A stretch of DNA of 64,000 nucleotides from Capitulum mitella (taxonomy: Eukaryota; Arthropoda; Thecostraca; Pollicipedomorpha; Pollicipedidae), in contig CP099844.1 in the NCBI GenBank assembly GCA_030062745.1, positions 25,358,596 to 25,422,595 on the forward strand. The letters are read 5' to 3'. Below are positions 47,299 to 59,000 of the stretch, piece by piece. Each line of letters opens with the position of its first letter. Position 1 is the stretch's first letter. The notes under the pieces were generated by a model, which ran no database searches, was not told where the DNA came from, and saw only the letters and a program-made list of their open reading frames with translations. The position numbers were made by a program, and so were the translations under genes.

Positions 47299-49909
47299 AT
47301 CTGGTGCATCAAATAATTGTCCTGAGCGTACTGCAACGCCCAGAATTTGAAAAATTTGGTGATAAATAACAGGACGGTTGTGACAAAAACAGGTCGCCCA
47401 CTACTCTAAATCATGAAGGCCTGGAAGTGTCACAAGGTCGAAGGCACTTTACAAAATTTTTGCATACGATGACGCGACATCAGATCAGATACGGCCAATA
47501 TATGTGATGGGGATAAGCAAGTAATAAAAAGCGCAGCCGAACAGAGCCGGTGCGGAATTTAGGAGTTACTCACAACCCACCTCAATGCTGGTGTCGCGAA
47601 CGGCAAACATTTGAACTGCTCGCCGGTTATTGCCCTCAAAAGTTAAATCCACACGTCCTTATGACTAACCAAGCGCACTTAGTATACCACGCCACCATTC
47701 CAGCGAAGCTGGGGAGACGTCACCCGATCTGTCTGTCCATGATGGCAACTCAAAGCAAAACGAAAAGTAATTATGTTGTCCTATTCCTGTAAAAACGGGA
47801 TTTGGCAGAATCAAAAATGGTCTTTATAGCCACCTGTCCTTTTCTAAAACAAACCATTTCACGGCAAAACGAAGGTCACCGCTTTCTAACTCTTCGATTA
47901 GTACCACCTCTGAACAGTCGGGAGAAATGCCATTGGGATGGAGACATCTTATTTTTCATCGCCTCACATGTAGCCCCGTGGACCTGCTGGTAAGCATGTG
48001 GCTTACGTACATCATTACGATGCTAGTATGCCTGAAGTACAACTGCGGTTCCCAACGCAGTATTTCTCTGATACCGACAGTCCTCGCACCATGTACCTAC
48101 GTCCGCTGGTACGCTCGGCTCTGGCACGACCTGGCCTGGGCTCACACCGACGTCACCGTTGACCTGGTCCGAGATCACATCTGACCCCACGGATGACCTG
48201 GTCCGGGAATCTGACCCCACAGGTGGCCTGGCCCTGGATCACATCAGACTCCCCAGCTCTCTTCAGGGCGGCTAAACAAGCATCCGACAGCGTTTGCTGC
48301 CTCCCCGTGGGTTTTTCACCTTAAGCACAGAGGCAACGGCGACGATTTATAGACGCAACGAAGCCTGCACCTGCAGCTCACGGATGTTACCAATAACACC
48401 GTGATCGATGGCTCAGTTGGTACAGCGCTGGTCAGCTGGTCGCCGTCAGCTGGTCAGTTGGTCAGCGCCTCGGCTGGTCGCCGAGGCGTCCTAGCCGGGC
48501 GCCTCGGCGCTCCATATTGAACTGGAACTGGCCGACATGGGGCCAAACTGACCATCACACGGTCGTGTTGCACCCCTGGCGGCACGTTAAACTTGCACCA
48601 CATAATCAGCCGTTGCCTGTAATTGCGTGGTCGGGTGTAAGTGTCAAGGTCTATGCAACGAGTTCTGTCTACCACGGGCTCCAATCCCTGACATCACCGT
48701 ATCAAACGACATATTAATAAAAAGCATGAAGAAATCTGATGTTCATGAGGGTTGACGCTGTGCGACAGCTTTGGAAGCCAAGACCGCTTTCGTGTCAACT
48801 GAAACCTCTTAGTGTGATGATTGCGAGTCATAATGAATCTGTCCCGTGTCACAACTCCACGGTTTCGCCACGTCCACTGCCCTCATTTAGCACCTCCAGA
48901 CGAGCGCGGGCCACCTGCTGACGGGGGCCACGAGCAGCGCGGTAAACGCAGCCCGAATCATCACCACGCCGAGGCCGACCATGTATTGTGAGTTATGGAA
49001 CATGTGATGTGGTCACGCTCGACCAGGCGGGCAGTCGCCGGCCCGCCAGTGTGGTCCGCAGAACACGCAGTCCCGCCTTTAGTCTGAACGGGCGCCGCCG
49101 GCACGCCGTCGGCCGGCAGCGTTTCCCGGCCAGCCAACGGAAGACAACACTCGCCGGCCACAGGCTCCGCGTCTTTTTAAGCTTCAAAGCACTCAACAAC
49201 ACATCGCTGAAAAACGGTGCGCGCGGCGCACACACTCATAAGAAGCCCCGATCCGACTTGCACTAGATAAGCGTTAGCAGTAGTCAGGCACACACTGAAG
49301 TCGCCGTCCGCACGGACTGGGGACGCCACGTCCAGACAGACCGCCGCTCGGCGGATTCCCGCGTGGGCGGTCAGAAGCGCGGCAGGGTTAGCGGCGCTCA
49401 TCCGTGACGACCGCCCTGTGCCCATGAGACCGCCCTGGCGGCTGCGCCCGAGGCCGCCATGTGAACACGGCGCCAGCTTCTAGCTAGGTCATACAGATAC
49501 GATAATCGGATATAAATAAGCGACTTGGCCGGCCCTTCCACCGCTGCATACGCTGGCAGCGGACGAGGCGCCGTTAAAATCTGTCCGCTCGCTCGGCTGG
49601 TCTGTTGCAGGCGGAGCGAAGAAAATCTGTTGGCTGGTCTGCCGGCGGACAGGCTGTAGACTGGTCTGCCGTAGGGCAAACTGTTGGCTGGTCTGCCGCC
49701 GGGAGGACTCTGCCGGTTCGTCTGCCGCCGGGCAGACTGCCGGCTGGTCTGCCGGCGGACACTGTCGACTGGTCTGCCGCCGGACAGACTGTCGGCTGGT
49801 CCGCCACTGGATGCTCTGTCGGCTGGTTCTGCCGGCTGCTCTACCGCCGGGCAGACTATCCGCGCAGAGGCCCACCAGGATCGTCTGGTGCCCCACCAGA
49901 CCGGCCGCC
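47299..49909. other. Intergenic, paxillin 3' side, no gene recognised
   Basis: Moderate-GC DNA to about 48.9 kb, then GC-rich. The part adjoining 49909 is probably paxillin 3' UTR; no clear AATAAA on the minus strand was found nearby. Confidence 0.4.
49630..49860 (-). repeat. Degenerate ~27-bp minisatellite just beyond the paxillin stop
   Basis: Repeated ctggtctgccgccgggcaga phrases. It begins about 50 bases past the stop codon, so is likely within the 3' UTR. The long Gln/Arg/Ser frames here come from it. Confidence 0.8.
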
Positions 49910-50055
49910 TCAGCCGAATAGCTTGTCGAAGCACTGGTGACAGTACGGCTTGTCGGCCTGCTCTTTGAACGTGCCCTTGTTCAGCTGTTTCAGGCAGAAC
50001 GAGCAGACGAAATGTTCCGGGTGGAACTTGCGGAACATGGCCGTGATGCAGCGGC
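49910..50055 (-). CDS. Pax: Paxillin last exon: LIM4 and stop
   Basis: Acceptor cccgcag. Encodes [40 protein letters not shown] and CFDKLFG, then TGA at 49912-49910. LIM4 is the domain most responsible for focal-adhesion targeting in known paxillins. All ligands are present (HPEH, CSFC, CHQC). Confidence 0.97.
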
Positions 50056-53000
50056 CTGCGGGCAGGCGGCCAAACATGGTCACAGGTCAAGGTCGAGTTC
50101 TGCGGTCAGAGGTCAAGGTCGATAGCTCTTACATCACGGCGACAGTTTCATTTTCCACCGAACCAAGGTCAATGGGGCGAACGCCCCCATCGTTGAACAA
50201 CTGCCTGAGGCAATGGCGTGTGCCCGTCCGAGCGATTACGCTTATCCAGGCCCGTCCTTGTAAACGTCACGACGGACACCAACAGAACTTTGACGCTTAA
50301 CATTCGAAAAACTGCATAGAAAAGTGGGTAACTTGGGCGGCTCGCGTATAGGCAGCATCCATATGCAAGTTCCTTGGTCACAAAGCTGCAGTTTCGGCAC
50401 ACAGGCACCTGGGGAGCGTAAGTGAGGCTCCATGCCGCGGCGCCCTGCTGGTACAGCAGAAGCCTGACTACCAGACAGAGCGCGGGAGCCTGGCCCGCCA
50501 TCGCCACTCGCCTGTGATCGGCTTGTTGCAGCCGGCACACAGCGAGCCGCGCTTGGCGTGGTAGTGCGTCTCGCAGTACGGCTGGCCCTCGTAGTCGAAG
50601 AACGAGCCGCCCTGGAACGAGCGCTGGCAGTCCTGCGGCAGAGCGGGCGGGGCGTCAGCGGCGGGTCCGGCACCCCTGGCGGCGGCGGCGGTCGGACGCC
50701 CCTGCGTCGGCCGGCCGCCAGACGCCCGGGCTCCAGCGTGCGCCGCCGCCGCCGGCGTGTTTTCCCGGCCCGTCAGCCGGCCTTGGAGGCGGATCGAACC
50801 CGTCCAGCGCGGGTGACCGGCCGATCGGCCCCTGGCGGCCGGCCAGCCGTACCGGAGAGCGGCCGCCGCCCGCTGGCCCAGCCGCGGCCGGGGCGGCGCC
50901 GGCGGCGGCTGCTGCGGCCGCCACGGTGGAGAGACTCAAGACACGTAAGTCCATACGCTGAGTTTGCTGCCGACAGGTACGACGGAGCACTCAGGATATC
51001 TTCGCGACTGACGCAACGCAGCGCCACACGGACCGCACACTTCACAAACACGACCACTGACAGGTCCAGCAGAGCACCACAGGGTGCACGCAGCCGCGCC
51101 GGACGTCGAGTAATGATGATCACTGGCCGCGGCGGGGACGCACAATCGGCCACTATTGCGCCGAAAATACACTGCGCTTTGCGCCTGCCAATCCTAACAC
51201 GGCACGCAGCCGGCCGGCCAATAACAACATGGGACATCGCGTTATTAGCGGCAGCCAGCGGCGCTGTCGCACATATCAGCGGACGTCGCCGGCCGGCTGC
51301 CGGCAGCTTCATCACTGACGGCCAGCCCAGAGAAACCGGCGGCCCGCCCCTCTGGTGACGTCACGGCCGACAGCACAACAGCTGTCCAGCGGCCGTCAGA
51401 CGCTCCGACGCCACAGGCCGCCAGTCGCGGACCTGGAGTCAGAGTCCGCAGACGCGCGTGGTTCCTCCCCCTCCCCGTCCCCTCAGCGTAAGGAAGTACC
51501 CTCGCAACGTCCCATTTGTCGAGCCTCTCTCGCCACCCCGGTTCGCGTCACGTGACCGCTCGTCCTGGCGACGTCACGGTGAGGTCAGCGCGGCGTCTCG
51601 CCGGTCGCCGCCCGGCGGGCGCCACCGCCCCCAATCCGCCGGCGCGCTGATTAGCATTAGCTCTGACAATCGGCCAAACACGCCCTGTTGATGCACTGTC
51701 GCCCCCGTTTCTTGGCACTGTCAACCTTGAAGTGGAACATCTGACGAAAACCTTGGCAACCCGACAACAAAAACGCGCCGCTACGGAGCGACACGAGCAG
51801 CGCCGCCACGCGACGCCGCCCTCGCCGCTCGACTTCGCTCTCATTTGGGGTTTGTTTTTTGTTGTTTTCCTCTTTTATTAAACGGTCTACATGCACAGGG
51901 TAAGCCACAGCGCGGCGGATTTTAACTCTTTGAGCACCGGCGTCGAGAGAAACGCGTCAGTTGCGACCCCCTAGACAAGTCAGCGTGCCAACAGCTCGCC
52001 CTCCCGCCCCGCGTTTATTCATCATCGTCTTCCTCGTCGTCGTCGCTGTCGTCGACGCCCGCGCAGTCCGGGCACATGGGCAGGTTGTCCACCTTGTAGA
52101 AGCTCTTGCCCTTCATCGGCGCTTTGCAGTCCTTCAACAGAGACGGCGGGCGTCAGCAGCCTGAAACACTGCGCAGCGGACCAGTGAGCGGCGACGGCGG
52201 CGGCGGACCGGCACACGACTCTCACCTTACAGACGAAGCATTCGGGGTGCCACTGGGCGTTCAGCGCCGAGATGTAGTTCTCCATGATGGCGCGCGAACA
52301 GCCGCCGCACTTGGGCGCAAACATCTCCAGGTAGTCGGCGCGGCAGTACGGCTTGCCCTCCTTCTCGTGGAAGCCGTCGGCGCCGAACTGCTGGCCGCAG
52401 TGCGTGCAGAAGAAGTGCTCCGGGTGCCACGTCTGCTCCAGCGCCGTCACGCATTTCTGAAACGGACCAGACCGGGTCAGGCGCCGCCGGGCCGGGTCGC
52501 CGGAGGTCAGGTCAGACGTCAGATCAGGAGTCAGGTGTTCATCCGGAGTCAGGCCAGGTGACGTCATCCGGAACAAGGTGGTCGTCCGGGAGTCAGGCCG
52601 GGTCTCAGGGCAGGTGGAATCCTCTGGAGTCTGGTCCATCGGCAGTCCGGCCAGGCGAAGTCAGCTGGAAGCAGGTCCGACTGGCAGCGCAGCCGGCTGC
52701 GGTCCTCTGCAGTCAGGACCATCAGCAGCCGGCCGCCGCTGTCCGCTGGTCGTCGGCTCCGCGTCCTCAGTACGGCGGCAGGCGGCAGCCACTCACATCC
52801 AGGATGGGGCCGTTGCAGTAGGCGCAGCGCGGCGAGAACAGGCTGTGGTAGTCGGGCTCGCAGTAAGGCCGGCCGTCCCGCTCGAAGAAGTTCTTGTTGC
52901 CCAGCTCCGAGTTGCAGTGGGCGCAGGTGAAGTGCTCCTTGTGCCACGTCTTGCCCAGCGCCGTGATCACCTGCGGAGAGAGGCCCGGGTCAGATCCGCC

Positions 53001-56000
53001 GGAGAGAGCACCTTGGTGCGATCAGCCCGCGGCAGAAGACGCCAGGCGAGCCGAGTCACGGGCAGGGTCGTCCGACGGTCGCCGCGTAGGCAGAGTCCGA
53101 ACACCAGCGGCGGCGGCGGCGGCGCGGCCGTACCTGGCCCACGATGGGCTTGTCGCAGGCGCCGCACATGCCCTTCTGGGTGGTGGTGATGCCCTGCTTG
53201 TTCATGTCGGCCTGCAGGTTGCCCAGCATCGAGTCCAGCTGTTTGGACTTGACCGGCTTGGCGTAGGGCGGGTCGTGCGTCTCTTCGACCACCGTCCGCT
53301 GCAGCGAGGTGGCGTGGATCTGCAACAGGCGGCTGGCGTCAGCGGACGGGCCGGCACGCACAGCGCCCGCCAGCCGGCACCCCTCCCCTCCCGTCCAGCG
53401 CGGGCGGGCAGGCGTGCCAACTGGGCGGGGCGGGGCGGCAGGCTGAGGGGAACGGGGCGAACATCTGGGGACACACAGGCGAAAAAGGCGCAGCGGCGGC
53501 CGCAAAACGGTGCTTACGTGAGGCGGTTAGTGCGAGGCATCGTCAGCGGCTGAGGCGGCAGTCGGCGGAGGGTCGGGGTCGTGGGTCAGGGTCGGGACAG
53601 GCAGCGGGACGTTAGCAGTTAGTGGCCGGGGGCGGCCAGGCGGGCAGGAGCGCAGACCGGAGCGTTCCGCCGGCGGACGCCTCCTCCCAACAAATGAGCT
53701 GGCCCGGAGCGACCGACTAAATCAACAGCTCGGCGCCAGCGGCCGCCGCGCGCGCGCCCGCGCCCGCGCCGCGGCCTCCAGTCGGTCACGTGACCTGGCT
53801 ATAAATACCGGGCCGCACTGAGTCGAAACCAAAACATCGCCATATTAATAGGAGGCAGCCAATCACCGACGGCAAGTGCCGTGTGACCCCGCATGACCTG
53901 TCCAGTGACCCAGAGCCGGCCCGGTCAGGACCGCGCGGTCCGGTCACAGCGCCGTTCCTCTCCGCCGCTGGGAGCTTCGGTTCCAGCGGCCGCAGAAGTG
54001 CTGACTCCCCACGGCGCCCGCGGCGGGATGACGTGGCCCCTGATCTCAACACCGGCCGCAGCGCAAACAAAACCGGCCGCACCCTGCGACGACGAATGAA
54101 ACAGGAACGACAGCTTTCACCCACGGTGGCGCCCAGCCGTACAATCCGAGGGATAAAATGCGTTATTTGAAAATGGCGCAATGTGCAAAGTAAAAAGTCC
54201 ACTGAGAAATCCATAGCTGAAACTGCTAACGTTAAGAGCACGCACTTCCGCCGGAAAAAGAATACGACATGGCTCTTGCCGCCCCAGCGCAGAAAAACTC
54301 AGCTTGGTGCATCGATGCAAACGTTTCTCTTGGTCGCATAAGACAAACAAAAGGAGAAACAGGTGCGATCCACTGCGTCCATGCTTTGCAATGAGCATTT
54401 CATGGCGCGGCATTGTGCCTGTCTTAAAATACAGGCTGACGTTAAAACTGGAAACCAGAAAAGAATAAATGACTCTTTTGGCACCGCAAAGCAAATGCAT
54501 ACCTTATTTCGACGCGAAGATACACATAAAGTCGTCTCCCTATTTTGAGACAAAGCAATGCATGTTATTATACCACGTGTAAAAGTTACATCATTCCGGG
54601 TTGCAGCCACAAAGCAATACAACGGAACTGGCGCTGGGGGCTGCTTACCTAATCTTGATGGAATCCGCTGTACGAAACCAGTTAAATCCAGTGCATGACT
54701 GCAATCTCTAGACGACTTTGGAATGAACCCAGAGCACAATCAGCTTTCGTCAACCGCGCCATTTCATTGCTATCGACGCCGTGCGAAAATGACAATAACA
54801 AGCAACAAGGTCTCCAGCCAAGAGGGGTGTTAACAAGTGTTTCACAATGCCCGTGGTCCGGCACACTAACCAATTCGTCATGCACCTATGGTGCAGGAAC
54901 AGAAAACTCAAAATGAGACCTACGTATAAAACGGCAGCATGAACATCGTGGGCCAGCATGAACGGCTAAAAGGCGACCAATCATATCCGACCAATCCGGG
55001 AACACCACAAATCCTTTTATACAGGCACACAGTAGTATCCGCGGACTTCCATCCAATGCCCAAACCACCGTTGGAAATGGTTTGGAATAAATCAAGAATG
55101 ATCGGGTCACCAGGAAATGATTTACCTCACTTTCTATGATGGATTCTAGCAACATTTTTCTAATCACGCACTAATCAATGTGCGGCTCATACTGCGGCGC
55201 GGCATGAGGACAGCGAGTCTAGGGACACCGAGGAATATCCGCTGGGTGGTACTGTCCCCAGCTCCCGGTACACAGCGTCAGTGACGTCTCCAGCTATCGG
55301 TTCGCCGTGTTGGTGATGTTTCCAGCTCCCGGTACGCTGCGTCAGTGACGTCCCCAGTCCCAGTTCTGTAGTCCCCAGTTCCCGGTCCCTGTGCCAGGAG
55401 CCCCCCCCCCCCCCCGCCCCCTTCACCCAGTCCGCTGTGGGATACTGTTCCCAGCTCCAAGTCCGCTGTGGGGCACTGTCCCCAGCTCCCGGTCCGCTGT
55501 GTCAGTGGCACCCCCAGCTCGCGGTCGCCCCAGCCCGAGCGCCGTCCCAGCTACCGGCCCGGTCGTGCAGCTATCAACATCCGGCCATGCAGGGGCCACC
55601 CCTCCCCGCCGCTCCTGTCCCCGGCTGCGATAACAAACACGTCACGACACCAGCTCCGCCGGGCAGCGCCGGGGGGGACCGCCGCGCCGTGGCAGCGGCG
55701 TCCGAGCCCCCAGCCCGGTCGGAGCCCGCCGCAGGGTCGGCGGGCACGGAGACAAAGGCAGCGGCCAAACCTAACATCATCGATAGGGCGAGGTCACGAT
55801 GACAAACGTGCAAACTCCTGTGGCGGAGAGGAAGTTCGGTCTCCAGAAATGAGGCCCACGACGAGCTCGAGGAAACTGAAGTTCGGGTCATGACCGCCAG
55901 GCGGCCGTTTTGACCAGACAGGCGAGAATTCCGACTCGGCCTTCCTTTCCGACAATGCTGAACTGTTTTACGTTTGCGCGATCCGACAGGGACCACACAT

Positions 56001-59000
56001 TATGGCTTGTGCAGGCAGCTGGCCCACGGAAAGAGATCTCAGGCCGGACCTTAGGTGGCGGCGCCCAGCCGAGCGTATTTATAGAGGGCGCGCGTATCGT
56101 CCGATGTCCGCAGCATGACACCACCTGTTGGCTTTGGCAGCGTCCGAAGACATGCTTTCCCAATGACTGTTCATGGCCCATTAAGTCTGAGCTTTTTCGT
56201 AAACATATCGTTTGGTATTCTATTTATCCCGGCGTGGTTATTGACTTTGTCGTAAGGAAACACGAAGGCACGGCTGACCACCGCACTAAAGAACAAGTTA
56301 AAAGTACGATTAACGCTGTCAAGAGGGTTTTATTTCGTGAAGGTTTTCCAGCATCAAACAGACAAAACGATGGCAAAATTGTGTCAACTTCGATAGCTCA
56401 TATGACAGCAATAAGCAAGAGGGATTTCGAAACTATTAGCAGACCATGAATATACAAGTACCATACGTTGCCAGATTATGCAAGCAGCAGGGTCCCTTGC
56501 ATGTGCAACACTGAACTCTGAGCCAGTCCCGCATAAACAATCTGAATCTTGCTCCGCCGACCAGGCCAAGGGAGCTACGTGCAGCCAAGGCAACAATTCC
56601 GAGGGCCGAAGCCGTGTCAGAGACCGTACCTTGAAGTCGGAGAGGGACGCCATGAGGTCGTCGAGCTCCTGCGTGGCGGACGAGGCCGTCTTGCAGCCGT
56701 CCGGTACACTCTCTGTCACGGTGACCGTGCGCGTTTCGTACGACTTGGCGTTTCTGGCGGCAGGAGAGGGCCCGGTCAGGCGTCCGGCTGGCTGGAGACG
56801 CCACCAGCCTTATAAGGCCCGGCCCGGCCCGGCCCGGCCAGCGCCGCACCGACGGCGCTTCGTCGCAAAATGTTTTAAACATGCCGTCGCACATTCAGCG
56901 GTCCCTCGCTTGATAACTCTTCACCAGTGGCACGGACGTCTCGCTTCACCAGACGTGTTGCAATGGACATCATTCGGTTGCACTTAAGAACAATGTAAAA
57001 ATCGTAAAGTATTGGAAAATGTGCTGACGTGGAGAAAGAAGCCACTTACTATGGACAACCAAAAACAATACCGCGACACAACAAGAATCCAAACTCAATG
57101 ATCGCTATAAAAAATACATCCCCTGACAAGTGCCAAATTGCCATCATATCCTGGATCACAGAATTCACCACCAGCGGCGGTGAATGTAAAAAGTCAGATA
57201 AGGAGCTGTGCCAGGGGGCACCTAGTTCCGCCGACGTTCAAAAACATTTGCGGGCGGCTCGACCCGGAAAATACAGGGCGTGAGACGTTTCACGACCCCA
57301 GCCGCTACTGAGCGAGGCACCGGGACGTAGACGGGCGCCCGGCAGAGGGGTAGGGGCCTCTTCGCCACTAAAAGGCCGCAAAACATGCGCCTCCCACAGA
57401 CCGGCGAGCTTTTGCCGGCCACTTTGAATGGCGGCCGACTCAGAAGGGCGGCCAACTGGGCTCGGCGGCCGGCGTCGGGCCCGGCCGGGCGCGGGGCGCC
57501 GTGCCAGACGTTCAGTGACAGACGAGCGGAGCCGGCCGGCCTCAGCGCCGCGCCAGCCGGCCGGCTCGAGCGGCGCCCGCCGAGCCGCGCCGACGGCTGA
57601 CGGCTCACCGCCGCCGGCAGACGCTGGCGGTCTGGTCAACTGCACCAGCAAACACCGGCCGGCCCCGCCACAACCGCTCCTTCACACCGGACGGTCGGGT
57701 GTCGCCGGTCAACTGCACCAACAAACACCGGCCGGCGCCGTCACACAACTGCTCCTTCACAACGGACAGCCTGGTGTCGCTGGTCAACTGCATCAACAAA
57801 CATTGTCCCGTCCCGCAACAACCGCTCCTTCACACCGGACAGCCTGGTGCCGCTAGCTGAATACACCAATCCGTACCGCCCCTTAAATAAGACGCAGGGC
57901 ATCGGTGGTCCTTCCACACTATGAACGTTCCGAAAAGGCATAATCGTACGACCCAATCGCTTGTTACTGAGTACAATTGCTTAGCAATAACAAGCTTGCA
58001 TTTCGTGCGGGTTTGCTTTTAATGCGGTTTTGCTACCTTTCGAAGTGATTTCGACCCATCAGTGTTCGTTCGCTCTCCAATAATTTCAAAAGTTTAACGT
58101 GAAACCTTGTGGAGCCACACCCGAGGCCCAGTTGAACATCTTGGCAGAAGCCAAAACATTGCAGGGGAACGGAGTAAATGGTGCTCTAACACGAACTCTT
58201 CAAACAAAGCCAAACTGTCGGAAGGTCTTCTAAAGAAGGAACATTCTGAAACAGATGACAACAACGATGATAGCAAGGCCATATGCCGTGATTTCACACC
58301 ACAGACCGAAACATGAGTTCCTGTTTATCAATTATTCAGTTTATCAATTATTCAGATTTAGGATTAATAACACGCATCAACATGGGGTAGGTTAAAAATG
58401 TCCGAGAACGGGGAGAACGAATGAGCCTTCCGAGCGTATCGGCACTACTCAAGTCCTTGCTTATTCACGGCGTCTTTCATCCTTCTTCTGACCGCCCAAC
58501 TTCGGCAAGGTGCTGTGGCACTCGTTGAAAGTGATCTGTTCAATCTGTTCACGCCTTATGTAGTTTATGGTCACGACATTTGTCATCTGATGAACCGCCG
58601 ATTGCATTTGTTTACCTTTTTCAATATCAAGATTTTTTTTTAGACATTAAGAGTCACCGTGTTTTTCATCCTTCTTTTGACCACCCAACTTCTGCAAGAT
58701 TCTGCAAGATTCTGTGATACTCGTTGAAGCTGATATGTTCAATCCGTTCACATCTTATGTAGTTCATGGCCATGACACTTGTCATCTGTAGAACCACCAA
58801 TTATATCTGTTTACCTTTTTGAGATTCAGATGTTTTTTTTTTTGTACGAACAAGACATGATAACTATGCCCTGCAACAAACATTTCCCTAGCCTTAGCCA
58901 TACTAGGAAATCTATGATCCCTTCTCCTCTCCTTCAATGAATCCGACTTGGCCGACACGATCTCATACCACACAGAGACAACGCATCGCTGATCGATTCC

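Larger units (their letters stand above)
53320..56629 (-). other. Paxillin intron between LD4 and LIM1 exons
   Basis: 3.3 kb with a TATA/E-box motif at 53.8 kb and a repeat at 55.25-55.53 kb. A 164-codon plus-strand frame (55955-56449) is unrecognised and not called. Confidence 0.5.

Noticed and set aside
48404-48432. tRNA-like A-box (tggctcagttggtacagcgc)
   Set aside because: No B-box (ggttcga) at the right distance and no cloverleaf; at most a tRNA-derived fragment.
53056-53505. Extended minus frame leading into the LIM1 exon (53320-53505)
   Set aside because: Open by chance and in frame, but a good acceptor at 53320 and the low-complexity Pro/Arg content show it is intron.
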